This document shows, in pieces, positions 26,628-34,624 of a stretch of DNA of 64,000 nt. The DNA comes from Bacteroidales bacterium (GTDB taxonomy: Bacteria; Bacteroidota; Bacteroidia; Bacteroidales; F082), in contig JAKSMV010000005.1 in NCBI GenBank assembly GCA_024400425.1, forward strand, positions 1 to 64,000, in the 5' to 3' direction. The position numbers and the translations under genes were made by a program. Every line of letters starts with the position of its first letter. Position 1 is the stretch's first letter. The notes under the pieces are model-generated. The model worked only from the letters and a program-made list of their open reading frames with translations. It searched no databases and had not been told where the DNA came from.

Positions 26628-28010
26628 ATGATGAAACGTAATTTGATATTTTTGGCGTTGTCGTTTGCAGCCATGCCACTTTTGGCCCAAAACCGCGAAC
26701 CTCAAGTGATTGACAAGGTTGTAGCTGTTGTGGGTAAGAACATCATCCTTCAGTCGGATGTCGAAAACCAATATCTCCAGTATCGTCTTCAAGGTGGCGC
26801 ACAGGGTACAGCTCGTTCGCTTCGTTGCGAAGTCCTTGAGGATTTGCTTTTCCAGAAACTCATGTTGAACCAAGCCGAGATGGATAGCATCACGGTGAGC
26901 GACGATAATGTTGAAGCAGAGATGAGCCGACGCATCAGCTATTTCATTTCTCAAATGGGTTCGCAGGAAAAGTTGGAGTCGTACTTCAACCGCACTTTGC
27001 CTGAAATCAAGGATGAATTGCGTCGCGCTGTGAAGGACCAAATGCTCGAAGAAGAAGTGAGAAAAGGTATCGAAGATGGCGTAGCGGTGACTCCTAAGGA
27101 AGTCAAGACTTTCTTTAGGAACATGCCTGAGGATAGCATCCCGATGGTCAGTCCAGAATATGAAATCGCTCAAATCGTGAAACGCCCACCTGTCAGCGTC
27201 GATGAGAAGCTGCAAGTGAAGGATAAACTCTACCAAATCCGTAAAAGCATTTTGGATGGTACTTCGAGCTTTGCAACGATGGCAGTGCTTTATTCCGAAG
27301 ACCCTGGTTCAGCGCGCAAAGGTGGCGAACTGGGTTTCGTAGGCAAAGGCGAATTCGCTCCTGAATTTGAGGCTGTTGCCTTCAATTTAAAGGATGGTGA
27401 GATTTCGGATATTGTTGAAACGGAATTTGGCTTTCATATCATCCAACTTATCGAACGCCAGAAGGACATGGTGAATTGCCGCCACATCTTGATGACGGCG
27501 AAAGTACCTGTCGAAGCTCTTGAAAAAGCCCAAAACGAACTCGATTTGGTGGCTCAGCTGATTCGCAATGGCGAGATGACCTTCGAAGAGGCTTGCAAAC
27601 AGTTCAGTGACGATGACACGAAGAACAATGGTGGTTACATCACCAATGCGGCAACGGGGGGCAATCGTATCAGCGTGAGGGATTTGCAGGAATTGGAAAA
27701 CTACTATCCTGAATTCAAGAATCTTGCTTTTGTACTTAACAGATTGGAAGAAGGTGTGATTAGTGACCCCGTTCCTATGGTGACCAACGACAACAAGGAT
27801 GCTTTCCGTTTGGTGATGATCAAGAAAAAGGTGGAAGCCCATCGAGCCAATTTGGAAGACGATTACAATCTGATTCAGACATGGGCTTTGGCCGACAAGA
27901 AACATCAGGCTTTAGGCAAGTGGATTGGCGAGAAGGCCGGCAAGGCTTTCATCCGCATCGACCCCAACTTCGCCGATTGCGAGTTTAATTTTGAATGGAA
28001 TATCAAGTAA
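26628..28010 (+). CDS. SurA-type periplasmic chaperone / peptidyl-prolyl isomerase
   Basis: A 460-residue protein with a Sec signal (LIFLALSFAAMPLLAQ). The SurA N-domain begins 'IDKVVAVVGKNIILQSDVENQYLQY' and continues through 'LEDLLFQKLMLNQAEMDSITVSDDNV'. Two parvulin-like domains follow ('YEIAQIVKRPP...GGELGFVGKGEFAPEFEAVAF...TEFGFHIIQL' and 'VNCRHILMTAKV...FSDDDTKNNGGY'). Domain order and length match SurA. It lies 14 nt after the lipoprotein gene and 2 nt before the chosen moxR start. Expected function: delivery and folding of outer-membrane barrels. Confidence 0.93.
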   Translation: MMKRNLIFLALSFAAMPLLAQNREPQVIDKVVAVVGKNIILQSDVENQYLQYRLQGGAQGTARSLRCEVLEDLLFQKLMLNQAEMDSITVSDDNVEAEMSRRISYFISQMGSQEKLESYFNRTLPEIKDELRRAVKDQMLEEEVRKGIEDGVAVTPKEVKTFFRNMPEDSIPMVSPEYEIAQIVKRPPVSVDEKLQVKDKLYQIRKSILDGTSSFATMAVLYSEDPGSARKGGELGFVGKGEFAPEFEAVAFNLKDGEISDIVETEFGFHIIQLIERQKDMVNCRHILMTAKVPVEALEKAQNELDLVAQLIRNGEMTFEEACKQFSDDDTKNNGGYITNAATGGNRISVRDLQELENYYPEFKNLAFVLNRLEEGVISDPVPMVTNDNKDAFRLVMIKKKVEAHRANLEDDYNLIQTWALADKKHQALGKWIGEKAGKAFIRIDPNFADCEFNFEWNIK

Positions 28011-28012
28011 AA

Positions 28013-28972
28013 ATGTATAGTTCTGATATAGAAGGCGCTAAAGCCTTGGTCGAAAAATACGATGCGCTGCGTGCTGAAATCGGCAAGGTCATTGTCGGTC
28101 AGCACGACATCATCCATAATACGATTCTTTCCATTTTCTGCCAAGGGCATGTGCTTCTGGTTGGTGTGCCAGGGTTGGCTAAGACCTTGTTGGTGAATAC
28201 AATAGGCAAGGCACTCGGCTTGAGTTTCAGCCGTATCCAGTTCACTCCCGATTTGATGCCATCAGATATTGTCGGTACGGAAATCCTTGACGAGTCGCGT
28301 CAGTTCAAGTTCATCAAAGGCCCTGTCTTTGCTAATATCGTTTTGGCCGACGAAATCAACCGTACACCACCTAAGACCCAAGCTGCCTTGCTTGAAGCCA
28401 TGCAGGAAAAGTGCATCACCGTTTCGGGCAAGACCTACAAATTGCAGGAGCCGTTCTTTGTCTTGGCTACGCAAAACCCGATAGAGCAGGAGGGAACCTA
28501 TCCTTTGCCGGAGGCTCAGTTGGACCGTTTCATGTTCAACCTGATGCTCGACTATCCGACTTATGAAGAGGAAATTGACATTGTGAAAAATACCACCATT
28601 GGCAAGGATGCCGATGTGAAGGCGGTGCTCTCGCCAGAAGAAATCGTCTATTTCCAGCAGTTGGTGCGTCGTGTCCCTGTGCCAGACAATGTGTATGAAT
28701 ATGCAGTGAATCTAGTCGCCAAGACCCGCCCGGGAACGGTAAAAGCCCACGAATGGGCAAACCGCTATCTGAGTTGGGGCGCAGGTCCACGTGCATCGCA
28801 ATACTTGATTATTGGAGCCAAGGCCAATGCCTTGCTTTCAGGCAAGTATTCGCCTGACATCGAGGATGTGCAGCGCGTTGCCGTCCCGATTTTGCGGCAC
28901 CGCATCATCCGAAACTACACCGCCGAAGCCGAAGGCGTGAGCATTGAAGCGATTGTGGAGAAGCTGAAATAA
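28013..28972 (+). CDS. MoxR-family AAA+ ATPase
   Basis: A 319-residue AAA+ protein. The N-terminus 'EKYDALRAEIGKVIVGQHDII' is typical of MoxR. Walker A reads GVPGLAKT, Walker B 'VLADEINRTPPKTQAALLEAM', and sensor 1 'VLATQNPIEQEGTYPLPEAQLDRF'. ATG 28013 follows the SurA stop by 2 nt and gives the usual family length; an in-frame ATG at 27995 would overlap SurA by 16 nt. MoxR proteins usually work with VWA/DUF58 partners in chaperone or metal-insertion roles; no such partner follows here, because the operon ends in a terminator. Confidence 0.94.
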   Translation: MYSSDIEGAKALVEKYDALRAEIGKVIVGQHDIIHNTILSIFCQGHVLLVGVPGLAKTLLVNTIGKALGLSFSRIQFTPDLMPSDIVGTEILDESRQFKFIKGPVFANIVLADEINRTPPKTQAALLEAMQEKCITVSGKTYKLQEPFFVLATQNPIEQEGTYPLPEAQLDRFMFNLMLDYPTYEEEIDIVKNTTIGKDADVKAVLSPEEIVYFQQLVRRVPVPDNVYEYAVNLVAKTRPGTVKAHEWANRYLSWGAGPRASQYLIIGAKANALLSGKYSPDIEDVQRVAVPILRHRIIRNYTAEAEGVSIEAIVEKLK

Positions 28973-28976
28973 ACTA

Positions 28977-29002
28977 AAAAGGGACTGCAAGTCCCTTTTT
29001 TT
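28977..29002. terminator. Bidirectional terminator between moxR and the LUD gene
   Basis: AAAA-GGGACT-GCA-AGTCCC-TTTTTTT: a stem flanked by A and T tracts. It serves both convergent genes and overlaps the last bases of the LUD gene. Confidence 0.85.
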
Positions 29003-29660
29003 ATTCTTCTTCAATCAGGAATACCGCAACTTGTCGGGCACCGCTGACGCCCATGACTGGCGACTGCTCAATGTCAGTGGTTCGGCTTGGGCCCGAAACA
29101 ATGGTGAGCTGTGCGGGCATGTAGTCTTGGTATTTGTCTTTGACTAGGTTGAAAGCGTCTTTCAGTCCGCCAACGATTTGTCCTGTCATGGCGACGACGA
29201 GGAGAATGTCGGGAGTGGAGTAGGCCTGACGTGAGCCAGCTTGCGTTTCGGAAAGAACGATGCTACCCGTCTGTGCGACAAGGCATTCGCAATCGGTGAT
29301 GCTGATGATTTTCTGTCCCTCAACAGGCGTTTCGGAATAGTCGATGCCATGCTTCGCTAAGAAGCGTTGCATGATGGGACTGGTGCACCACAAAGGTTCC
29401 CACCCATTTTCTGGAGCCAGTTGCCTGATGCAGTCGGCAAACTCGTCTCTGTTTTCAAGATAGATGAAGATGCCACCATGGTTTTGCAGATTTTGCACGA
29501 AGGTGATGGATGTGCCGTCTTCTTCCTTGATAGGAATCCAAGTGTCGGTGCGTTGGTCGATGTCTTGAAACTTTGCTTCCAACTTTTCGAGGTTGGCGTT
29601 GCGTACATCGCCCAATATCTGTTCCTTATTGGTTATCTCGGGTTTGAAACTTTTTGCCAT
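29001..29660 (-). CDS. LUD-domain protein (LutC/YkgG-like)
   Basis: A 219-residue protein of the LUD family. The diagnostic C-terminal strings are present: 'CLVAQTGSIVLSETQAGSR' and 'VSGPSRTTDIEQSPVMGVSGARQVAVFLIEE'. LutC-type proteins belong to lactate-utilisation complexes with iron-sulfur partners (LutA, LutB). Neither partner is adjacent here, so the substrate is open. It lies downstream of ftsH on the same strand with a 93-bp gap and ends in the shared terminator. Confidence 0.87.
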   Translation of the reverse strand: MAKSFKPEITNKEQILGDVRNANLEKLEAKFQDIDQRTDTWIPIKEEDGTSITFVQNLQNHGGIFIYLENRDEFADCIRQLAPENGWEPLWCTSPIMQRFLAKHGIDYSETPVEGQKIISITDCECLVAQTGSIVLSETQAGSRQAYSTPDILLVVAMTGQIVGGLKDAFNLVKDKYQDYMPAQLTIVSGPSRTTDIEQSPVMGVSGARQVAVFLIEEE

Positions 29661-29753
29661 TGTTTTCCTAAACTTTTTAAACCGTAAACTATAACCTAAA
29701 AGCCTAAACTAACCAAGCTTTTTGCTTACAGCTTATTGCTTACAGCTAATTAT

Positions 29754-31754
29754 TTATACCATAGGGTTGCTTTCTTCTCCAGCAGTAATCTCTTTTTGTG
29801 TTGTGTCTTCGTTCTTCTCTTCTTCCTCTTTGCTCCATGGGCGTTTGCCAAAGATTTCTTCAAGGTCTTCGCCGAAGATCACTTCTCTCTCAACGAGTCG
29901 GTTGGCAAGCTGTGTCAATCCGTCTCGGTGATCGGTCAGTATCTTGACTGCTTCTTGATAAGCGGCTTCAATCAGTTTGCTGACTTCGGCATCAATCACT
30001 TCGGCGGTCTTTTCGCTATATGGTTTTGTGAGGCTGTAGTCTTGTTGGCCTGTAGAGTCGTAGTAGCTCAAGTTACCGATTTCTTCGTTCAGACCGTAAT
30101 AGGTCACCATGGCGAAGGCTTGCTTGGTCACTTTTTCGAGGTCGGAGAGGGCGCCAGTTGAGATTTGTCCGAAGATGACCTGCTCGGCAGCGCGACCGCC
30201 CAAAGTGGCAATCATCTCGTGATACATCTGCTCCTTGGTGGTGATTTGACGTTCTTCGGGAAGATACCAGGCAGCACCGAGGGCTTTGCCGCGAGGCACG
30301 ATGGTAACCTTGACCAGTGGGTGTGCATATTGCAGCAGCCAACTTGTGGTGGCGTGACCTGATTCGTGGAAAGCGATGACTTTCTTTTCTTCAGGTGTGA
30401 TGATGGCGTTCTTCTTCTCCAGACCTCCGATGATGCGGTCGATGGCATCAAGGAAGTCTTGCTTTTCGATCTGTTCCTTGTCTTTGCGGGCAGCCATCAG
30501 TGCGGCCTCATTGCACACGTTGGCGATATCGGCACCAGAGAAACCTGGTGTCTGTTTGGCCAAGAAATCCTTGTTGACGTCGTCGCTCAGCTTGAGGTTG
30601 CGCATGTGGACTTCGAAGATTTCTTTACGTCCGTTGAGGTCGGGCAACTCGATATAGATCTGTCGGTCGAAACGGCCTGCACGCAGCAAAGCCTTGTCCA
30701 AGATGTCGGCGCGGTTGGTGGCTGCCAAGACGATGACACCTGAGTTGGTGCCAAAACCATCCATTTCGGTAAGCAGTTGGTTCAGTGTGCTTTCGCGTTC
30801 GTCGTTTCCTCCAGAGTAGGCATTTTTGCCACGGGCGCGACCGATGGCGTCAATTTCATCGATGAAGATGATGCAAGGCGACTTGGCTTTGGCATCGTGG
30901 AACAAGTCGCGGACGCGTGAGGCACCAACGCCAACGAACATTTCAACGAAATCGGAACCCGAAAGGCTGAAGAATGGCACGTTGGCTTCGCCTGCTACCG
31001 ACTTGGCTAACAAGGTCTTACCTGTTCCGGGAGGGCCGACAAGCAGCACACCCTTTGGAATCTTGCCGCCTAACTTGGTGTATTTCGTGGGGTTCTTCAG
31101 GAAATCGACAATTTCCATGATTTCCACCTTGGCTTCTTCCAGTCCAGCCACGTCCTTAAAGGTGACTTTGGCGTTGGGGTTGTCCTTGTCGTAAAGCTGA
31201 GCTTTCGACTTTCCGATGTTGAAAATCTGTCCGCCACCGCCCATGCCTTTCCCCATGCCGCGCATGAGGAAGAGCCAAAACACGATGAGTATCAGCATTG
31301 GGACAATCCAACTCAAAATTTCCATGCCCCAACGGCTTTTCTTTACATGCTTGATATCGACAGGGTTGTTGATTCCTTCTTGCGATGTCTCAACCATTTC
31401 TTCGAAGCGTTCTAACGAACCAATCTTGAAATAGTAGGAAGGCATGTCGGTAGTGCCTGTCCCGTTGGTTTTCACTTCCGGGAAATAATGTTTCAAGCCT
31501 TTCTCGTTGAGATAGATCTCAGCATCTTCACGATTGATGAGCTCAATCTTTGAAACTTCCTGGTTCTTGAGCATGACCTTCAGCTCGCTTTGGCCAATCT
31601 CTTTCTGGGTTGGAGTGTCGTCTTTCCAAAAAATATTGACGGAAATGAGGATTATAGCCAAAAGGCCATAGATCCAATAAAACCCTCTGCGCGATTTATT
31701 CGGTTTGGGTTGGCTCGGTTTCATGCCCGAACCATTGCTTTTGTTTTCTTCCAT
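29754..31754 (-). CDS. ftsH: ATP-dependent zinc metalloprotease FtsH
   Basis: A 666-residue inner-membrane AAA protease. A first membrane helix lies near residues 25-43 ([19 protein letters not shown]) and a second near 146-164 ([19 protein letters not shown]). Between them is the periplasmic domain. The AAA domain has Walker A GPPGTGKT (about 238), Walker B '[12 protein letters not shown]' and the arginine-finger region '[13 protein letters not shown]'. The zinc site HESGH lies at about 462-466. The gene lies 21 bp downstream of rsfS on the same strand, the usual Bacteroidota order. It degrades unassembled membrane proteins and regulators. Confidence 0.98.
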   Translation of the reverse strand: MEENKSNGSGMKPSQPKPNKSRRGFYWIYGLLAIILISVNIFWKDDTPTQKEIGQSELKVMLKNQEVSKIELINREDAEIYLNEKGLKHYFPEVKTNGTGTTDMPSYYFKIGSLERFEEMVETSQEGINNPVDIKHVKKSRWGMEILSWIVPMLILIVFWLFLMRGMGKGMGGGGQIFNIGKSKAQLYDKDNPNAKVTFKDVAGLEEAKVEIMEIVDFLKNPTKYTKLGGKIPKGVLLVGPPGTGKTLLAKSVAGEANVPFFSLSGSDFVEMFVGVGASRVRDLFHDAKAKSPCIIFIDEIDAIGRARGKNAYSGGNDERESTLNQLLTEMDGFGTNSGVIVLAATNRADILDKALLRAGRFDRQIYIELPDLNGRKEIFEVHMRNLKLSDDVNKDFLAKQTPGFSGADIANVCNEAALMAARKDKEQIEKQDFLDAIDRIIGGLEKKNAIITPEEKKVIAFHESGHATTSWLLQYAHPLVKVTIVPRGKALGAAWYLPEERQITTKEQMYHEMIATLGGRAAEQVIFGQISTGALSDLEKVTKQAFAMVTYYGLNEEIGNLSYYDSTGQQDYSLTKPYSEKTAEVIDAEVSKLIEAAYQEAVKILTDHRDGLTQLANRLVEREVIFGEDLEEIFGKRPWSKEEEEKNEDTTQKEITAGEESNPMV

Positions 31755-31775
31755 AAAATATTGGTTCCTTGTGGT

Positions 31776-32153
31776 TTAATCTTCGTTGTCCTTGACGATT
31801 CTTTCGGCATCGGCCCACAGCTCTTCCAACTTGTAGAAACTGCGTTTCGATTCGAGGAAGATGTGAACGACCACATCGACAAAGTCAATCAGAATCCATT
31901 CGGTGTTCTCGCGACCTTCAACGTGGTAAGGCTTCTGCTTGGCCTTTTCGCGGACCAGTTCTTCCACTTTGTCGGCAATGGCATCGACTTGAATCTTCGA
32001 ATTGGCGTGGCAAATGACGAAATAGTCGGTTACGGCTGTGCCAATCTCGCGCAAGTCCAAAGTCACGATTTCTTTTCCCTTAACGGCCTCCATGGCCTCA
32101 ATCGTTGCAGCAACAATCTGTTCTGCGTTATCGTTTTGATGTCTTATTCTCAT
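31776..32153 (-). CDS. rsfS: Ribosome silencing factor RsfS
   Basis: A 125-residue protein of the RsfS/YbeB/Iojap family. The conserved strings 'AMEAVKGKEIVTLDLREI', 'TDYFVICHANSKIQVDAIADKVEE' and 'EWILIDFVDVVVHIFLESKRSFYKLEELWADA' are all present. It binds ribosomal protein L14 and blocks subunit joining when nutrients are short. It is the first gene of the rsfS-ftsH unit; a -7 box (TACTTTTG, minus strand) lies at 32171-32178. Confidence 0.97.
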   Translation of the reverse strand: MRIRHQNDNAEQIVAATIEAMEAVKGKEIVTLDLREIGTAVTDYFVICHANSKIQVDAIADKVEELVREKAKQKPYHVEGRENTEWILIDFVDVVVHIFLESKRSFYKLEELWADAERIVKDNED

Positions 32154-32170
32154 ATTTCTAAAATAATTTG

Positions 32171-32178
32171 CAAAAGTA
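32171..32178 (-). promoter_or_regulatory. -7 box TACTTTTG for rsfS-ftsH
   Basis: On the minus strand TACTTTTG lies 17 nt before the rsfS ATG. It is divergent from the kdsC promoter box at 32219-32226. Confidence 0.55.
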
Positions 32179-32193
32179 ATAAACTTTTTCCGA

Positions 32194-32226
32194 TTGGACT
32201 GCCTTGAAGTTTTTTTCTTAATTTTG
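32194..32226 (+). promoter_or_regulatory. Promoter TTGG-N21-TAATTTTG for the KdsC-like gene
   Basis: TTGG at 32194 and TAATTTTG at 32219-32226 have consensus spacing. The leader that follows (to 32314) carries the direct repeat AATTCAACAAATAAAC, seen once in full and once as a variant at 32258-32309. Confidence 0.6.
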
Positions 32227-32314
32227 CCCCGTATCGGATGCTGAGCAAATCAAGGCAACCGAATCAATTCAACAACTCAACAAATAAACAATTCAACAAA
32301 TAAACATCCATAAA

Positions 32315-32836
32315 ATGAGCAATTTCAGAGCATTATTGCCAGCCGTCACGACTTTCATTTTCGATTATGATGGAGTCATGACTGATGGCAAAGTTTATAC
32401 CGATGCCGATGGACGTCCGTGGCGTGCTTCCAATGTGAAAGATGGTTATGCGCTTCAGTTGGCTTCGAAGTTGGGCTATAACGTGGCGCTGATTTCGGGT
32501 GCGACGTGTCCTTCCATGATTCAGCGGATGAATAGCCTCAATGTCTTTGATGTCTTCACAGGCGTACCGAATAAGATATTGAAACTCAATGAATATATGG
32601 CGGAAAAGAACCTGAAACCCGAACAGGTTGTGTATATGGGCGACGATATTCCCGACATCGGCGTGATGCGGATGGTGGGCGTGCCCGTTTGCCCGGCTGA
32701 TGCTGCCGAAGAAGTGAAGGAAATCAGCATTTACATCAGCAACCGCGAAGGTGGAAAAGGCTGCGTGCGCGACATCATCGAGCAGACGCTGAAGGTGCAG
32801 GGCAAATGGATGACCGCCGAGGCTTATTCGTGGTAA
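32315..32836 (+). CDS. KdsC-like HAD phosphatase
   Basis: A 173-residue HAD-superfamily hydrolase of the KdsC type. Motif I is 'FDYDGVMTDGKVY' (Asp nucleophile and Asp +2), motif II 'ALISGAT', and motif IV 'YMGDDIPDIGVMRMVGVPVCPADA'. KdsC removes phosphate from KDO-8-phosphate in lipopolysaccharide synthesis. The small size and absence of a cap domain match tetrameric KdsC. It is monocistronic here, followed by a strong hairpin and then the Nif3-like gene. A different sugar-phosphate substrate is possible, since kdsA/kdsB are not in the window. Confidence 0.9.
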   Translation: MSNFRALLPAVTTFIFDYDGVMTDGKVYTDADGRPWRASNVKDGYALQLASKLGYNVALISGATCPSMIQRMNSLNVFDVFTGVPNKILKLNEYMAEKNLKPEQVVYMGDDIPDIGVMRMVGVPVCPADAAEEVKEISIYISNREGGKGCVRDIIEQTLKVQGKWMTAEAYSW

Positions 32837-32887
32837 GATGTTGATTAAGTAATCATTTGAAATTAAATAATTTGGAGTATGACTCGT

Positions 32888-32939
32888 GACTATGGCCATG
32901 ACCGCTTCACCGCATGTAAAAGCGGTCATGGTCATAGTC
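32888..32939. repeat. 20-bp stem hairpin without T tract
   Basis: Left arm GACTATGGCCATGACCGCTT (32888-32907) and right arm AAGCGGTCATGGTCATAGTC (32920-32939) pair over 20 bp with one G-T wobble around a 12-nt loop. No T-run follows, so it is not a standard terminator. It stands 40 nt before the Nif3-like gene. Confidence 0.8.
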
Positions 32940-32978
32940 GGTGCTCATATTCAATATCAAAATAGAACGTAACTGAAT

Positions 32979-33773
32979 ATGAAAGTTAGCGATATACTGA
33001 ATTGCATTACGGAGGTGGCTCCCATTGATTGGCAGGAAAGTTACGATAATGCAGGCCTCCAAGTGGGTGACGAAAACGCTGAAGCAAAAAAGGCTTTGGT
33101 GACTTTGGACGTTACCGAGGAACTTGTTGACGAGGCCATTGCCAAAGGTTGCGACTTGATTGTCAGCCATCATCCATTGATATTTCGAGGCTTGAAACAA
33201 ATTACGCCTTACTCGGCCATTGGCCGTGCCGTGATGAAGGCCATTAAACATGACATCGCCATTATTTCGATGCATACTAATTTGGATAACAGCTATTTAG
33301 GTGTGAATGCGGCATTGGCCGAAAAGCTTGGTCTTGCAAATTTGCGAATCTTGCAGCCAACAACGTCCGACCCGCAATTGCGTGGCGCAGGCATGATTGG
33401 CGAATTTGCCGAGACCTTGACGGAAGAAGATTTTCTCCGTCGCGTAGCAGAAACCATAGACAGTCCGTGCTTGCGCCATTCGGCTTTCACCGGACGTGGT
33501 GTGAAGCGTGTGGCAATGTGTGGCGGTTCGGGTTCGTTCCTCTTGCCGGAGGCTTGCTCTCAGCGTGCCGATGCTTTCCTGACCGCCGACGTGAAATATC
33601 ACGATTTTTTCTTGCCTGAAGGACAGCTGCTTTTCGTCGATGGCGGTCATTTTGAGACCGAACAATTTACTAAAGAATTAATATGTGGCCTAATTAGGAA
33701 AAAATTTCCTACTTTTGCAGCCGAAATCGCTGAAACGAATACGAATTCAGTTCATTATTTTGTAAAGATTTAG
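32979..33773 (+). CDS. Nif3-like dinuclear metal centre protein
   Basis: A 264-residue protein of the Nif3/YbgI/DUF34 family. Recognisable elements are 'APIDWQESYDNAGLQVG' at the N-terminus, the metal-binding 'DLIVSHHPLIFRGLKQ', 'IISMHTNLDNSYLGVNAALAEKLGL', and the C-terminal 'LFVDGGHFETEQ' with the last metal ligands. The family forms hexameric toroids with two metals per subunit; a GTP cyclohydrolase-like role has been suggested for homologues. It is followed after 4 nt by the zinc-ribbon gene, a pair common in Bacteroidota. Confidence 0.95.
   Translation: MKVSDILNCITEVAPIDWQESYDNAGLQVGDENAEAKKALVTLDVTEELVDEAIAKGCDLIVSHHPLIFRGLKQITPYSAIGRAVMKAIKHDIAIISMHTNLDNSYLGVNAALAEKLGLANLRILQPTTSDPQLRGAGMIGEFAETLTEEDFLRRVAETIDSPCLRHSAFTGRGVKRVAMCGGSGSFLLPEACSQRADAFLTADVKYHDFFLPEGQLLFVDGGHFETEQFTKELICGLIRKKFPTFAAEIAETNTNSVHYFVKI
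33710..33717 (+). promoter_or_regulatory. -7 box TACTTTTG inside the Nif3-like gene end
   Basis: A perfect TAnnTTTG box about 60 nt before the zinc-ribbon start, within the Nif3-like coding region. It could give the downstream gene its own transcript. Confidence 0.45.
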
Positions 33774-33777
33774 TAAA

Positions 33778-34566
33778 ATGGCAGATAAAGAAACAAATAA
33801 CACCATCCAGAACGCCGAAGAATCGGTGGAAGTCAGTGTTGAACAAAAGTTGGTTGCACTTTACACTTTGCAACAGGTAGATTCGAAGATTGACGAAATC
33901 AGAGCTTACAGAGGTAATTTGCCTCTCGAAATTCAGGACTTGGAAGACGAAATCGCTGGTCTCCAAACCCGTATCGCCAACTTCAAGGATGAAAGCAAAG
34001 CCTTCCAAACCGAAATCGCAAACCATAAGATTAAAATCCAGGAACTGCAAGCCTCTATCAAGAAATATGAGGAACAACAGAACAATGTCAGAAACAATCG
34101 TGAATACGATGCCTTGACGAAGGAAATCGAATTCCAGAATCTTGATATCCAGCTTTCGGAAAAGAAAATCCGCGAGGCTACTGCCAAGGATGCCGATGTG
34201 GCTGCCAAGGTTGAAGATGCTGAGAGTCGCCTGAAGGAAATCAGCGACATCTTAACCGAAAAGCAAGGCGAACTGGATTCTGTGACTGAAGACACCAAGA
34301 AAGAGGAAGAGGTTCTGTTGCAGCGTTCGGCCGATTGCGAAAAGCTTGTTGAAGACCGTCTGTTGGTCGCTTACAAACGCATCCGTAAAAATGCCCGTAA
34401 TGGTCTCGCCGTGGTTGGCATCTTTGATGAAGCTTGTGGCGGCTGCTTCAATCGCATTCCTCCTCAACACCAGTTGGACATCTGCACGCACAAGAAAATC
34501 ATCGTTTGCGAATACTGCGGACGTATCTTGGTTGACAAAGGCATCATCGCTCAGTACAATGACTAA
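33778..34566 (+). CDS. C4-type zinc-ribbon coiled-coil protein
   Basis: A 262-residue protein. Residues about 30-205 form a long antiparallel coiled coil ('LALYTLQQVDSKIDEIRAYRGNLPLEIQDLEDEI' type start, then many Glu/Lys heptads). The C-terminus carries a four-cysteine zinc ribbon: 'CGGCFNRIPPQ' and 'IVCEYCGRIL'. This is the architecture of the CdsZ/zf-RING_7-like family, thought to act on RNA or ribosomes in other bacteria. It follows the Nif3-like gene and ends in a bidirectional terminator. Confidence 0.92.
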   Translation: MADKETNNTIQNAEESVEVSVEQKLVALYTLQQVDSKIDEIRAYRGNLPLEIQDLEDEIAGLQTRIANFKDESKAFQTEIANHKIKIQELQASIKKYEEQQNNVRNNREYDALTKEIEFQNLDIQLSEKKIREATAKDADVAAKVEDAESRLKEISDILTEKQGELDSVTEDTKKEEEVLLQRSADCEKLVEDRLLVAYKRIRKNARNGLAVVGIFDEACGGCFNRIPPQHQLDICTHKKIIVCEYCGRILVDKGIIAQYND

Positions 34567-34590
34567 TCATTTGATGAACCTATGAAGCAG

Positions 34591-34620
34591 AAAAGGTTGC
34601 CAATCGGCAACCTTTTTTTG
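34591..34620. terminator. Bidirectional terminator between convergent genes
   Basis: AAAAGGTTGCC-AATC-GGCAACCTTTTTTT: an 11-bp stem counting the A/T tracts, with a four-base loop. It serves the zinc-ribbon gene and the convergent outer-membrane protein gene. Confidence 0.85.
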
Positions 34621-34624
34621 TTTG

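Noticed and set aside
32888..32939. Rho-independent terminator for the KdsC-like gene
   Set aside because: The hairpin is strong, but no T tract follows on either strand.
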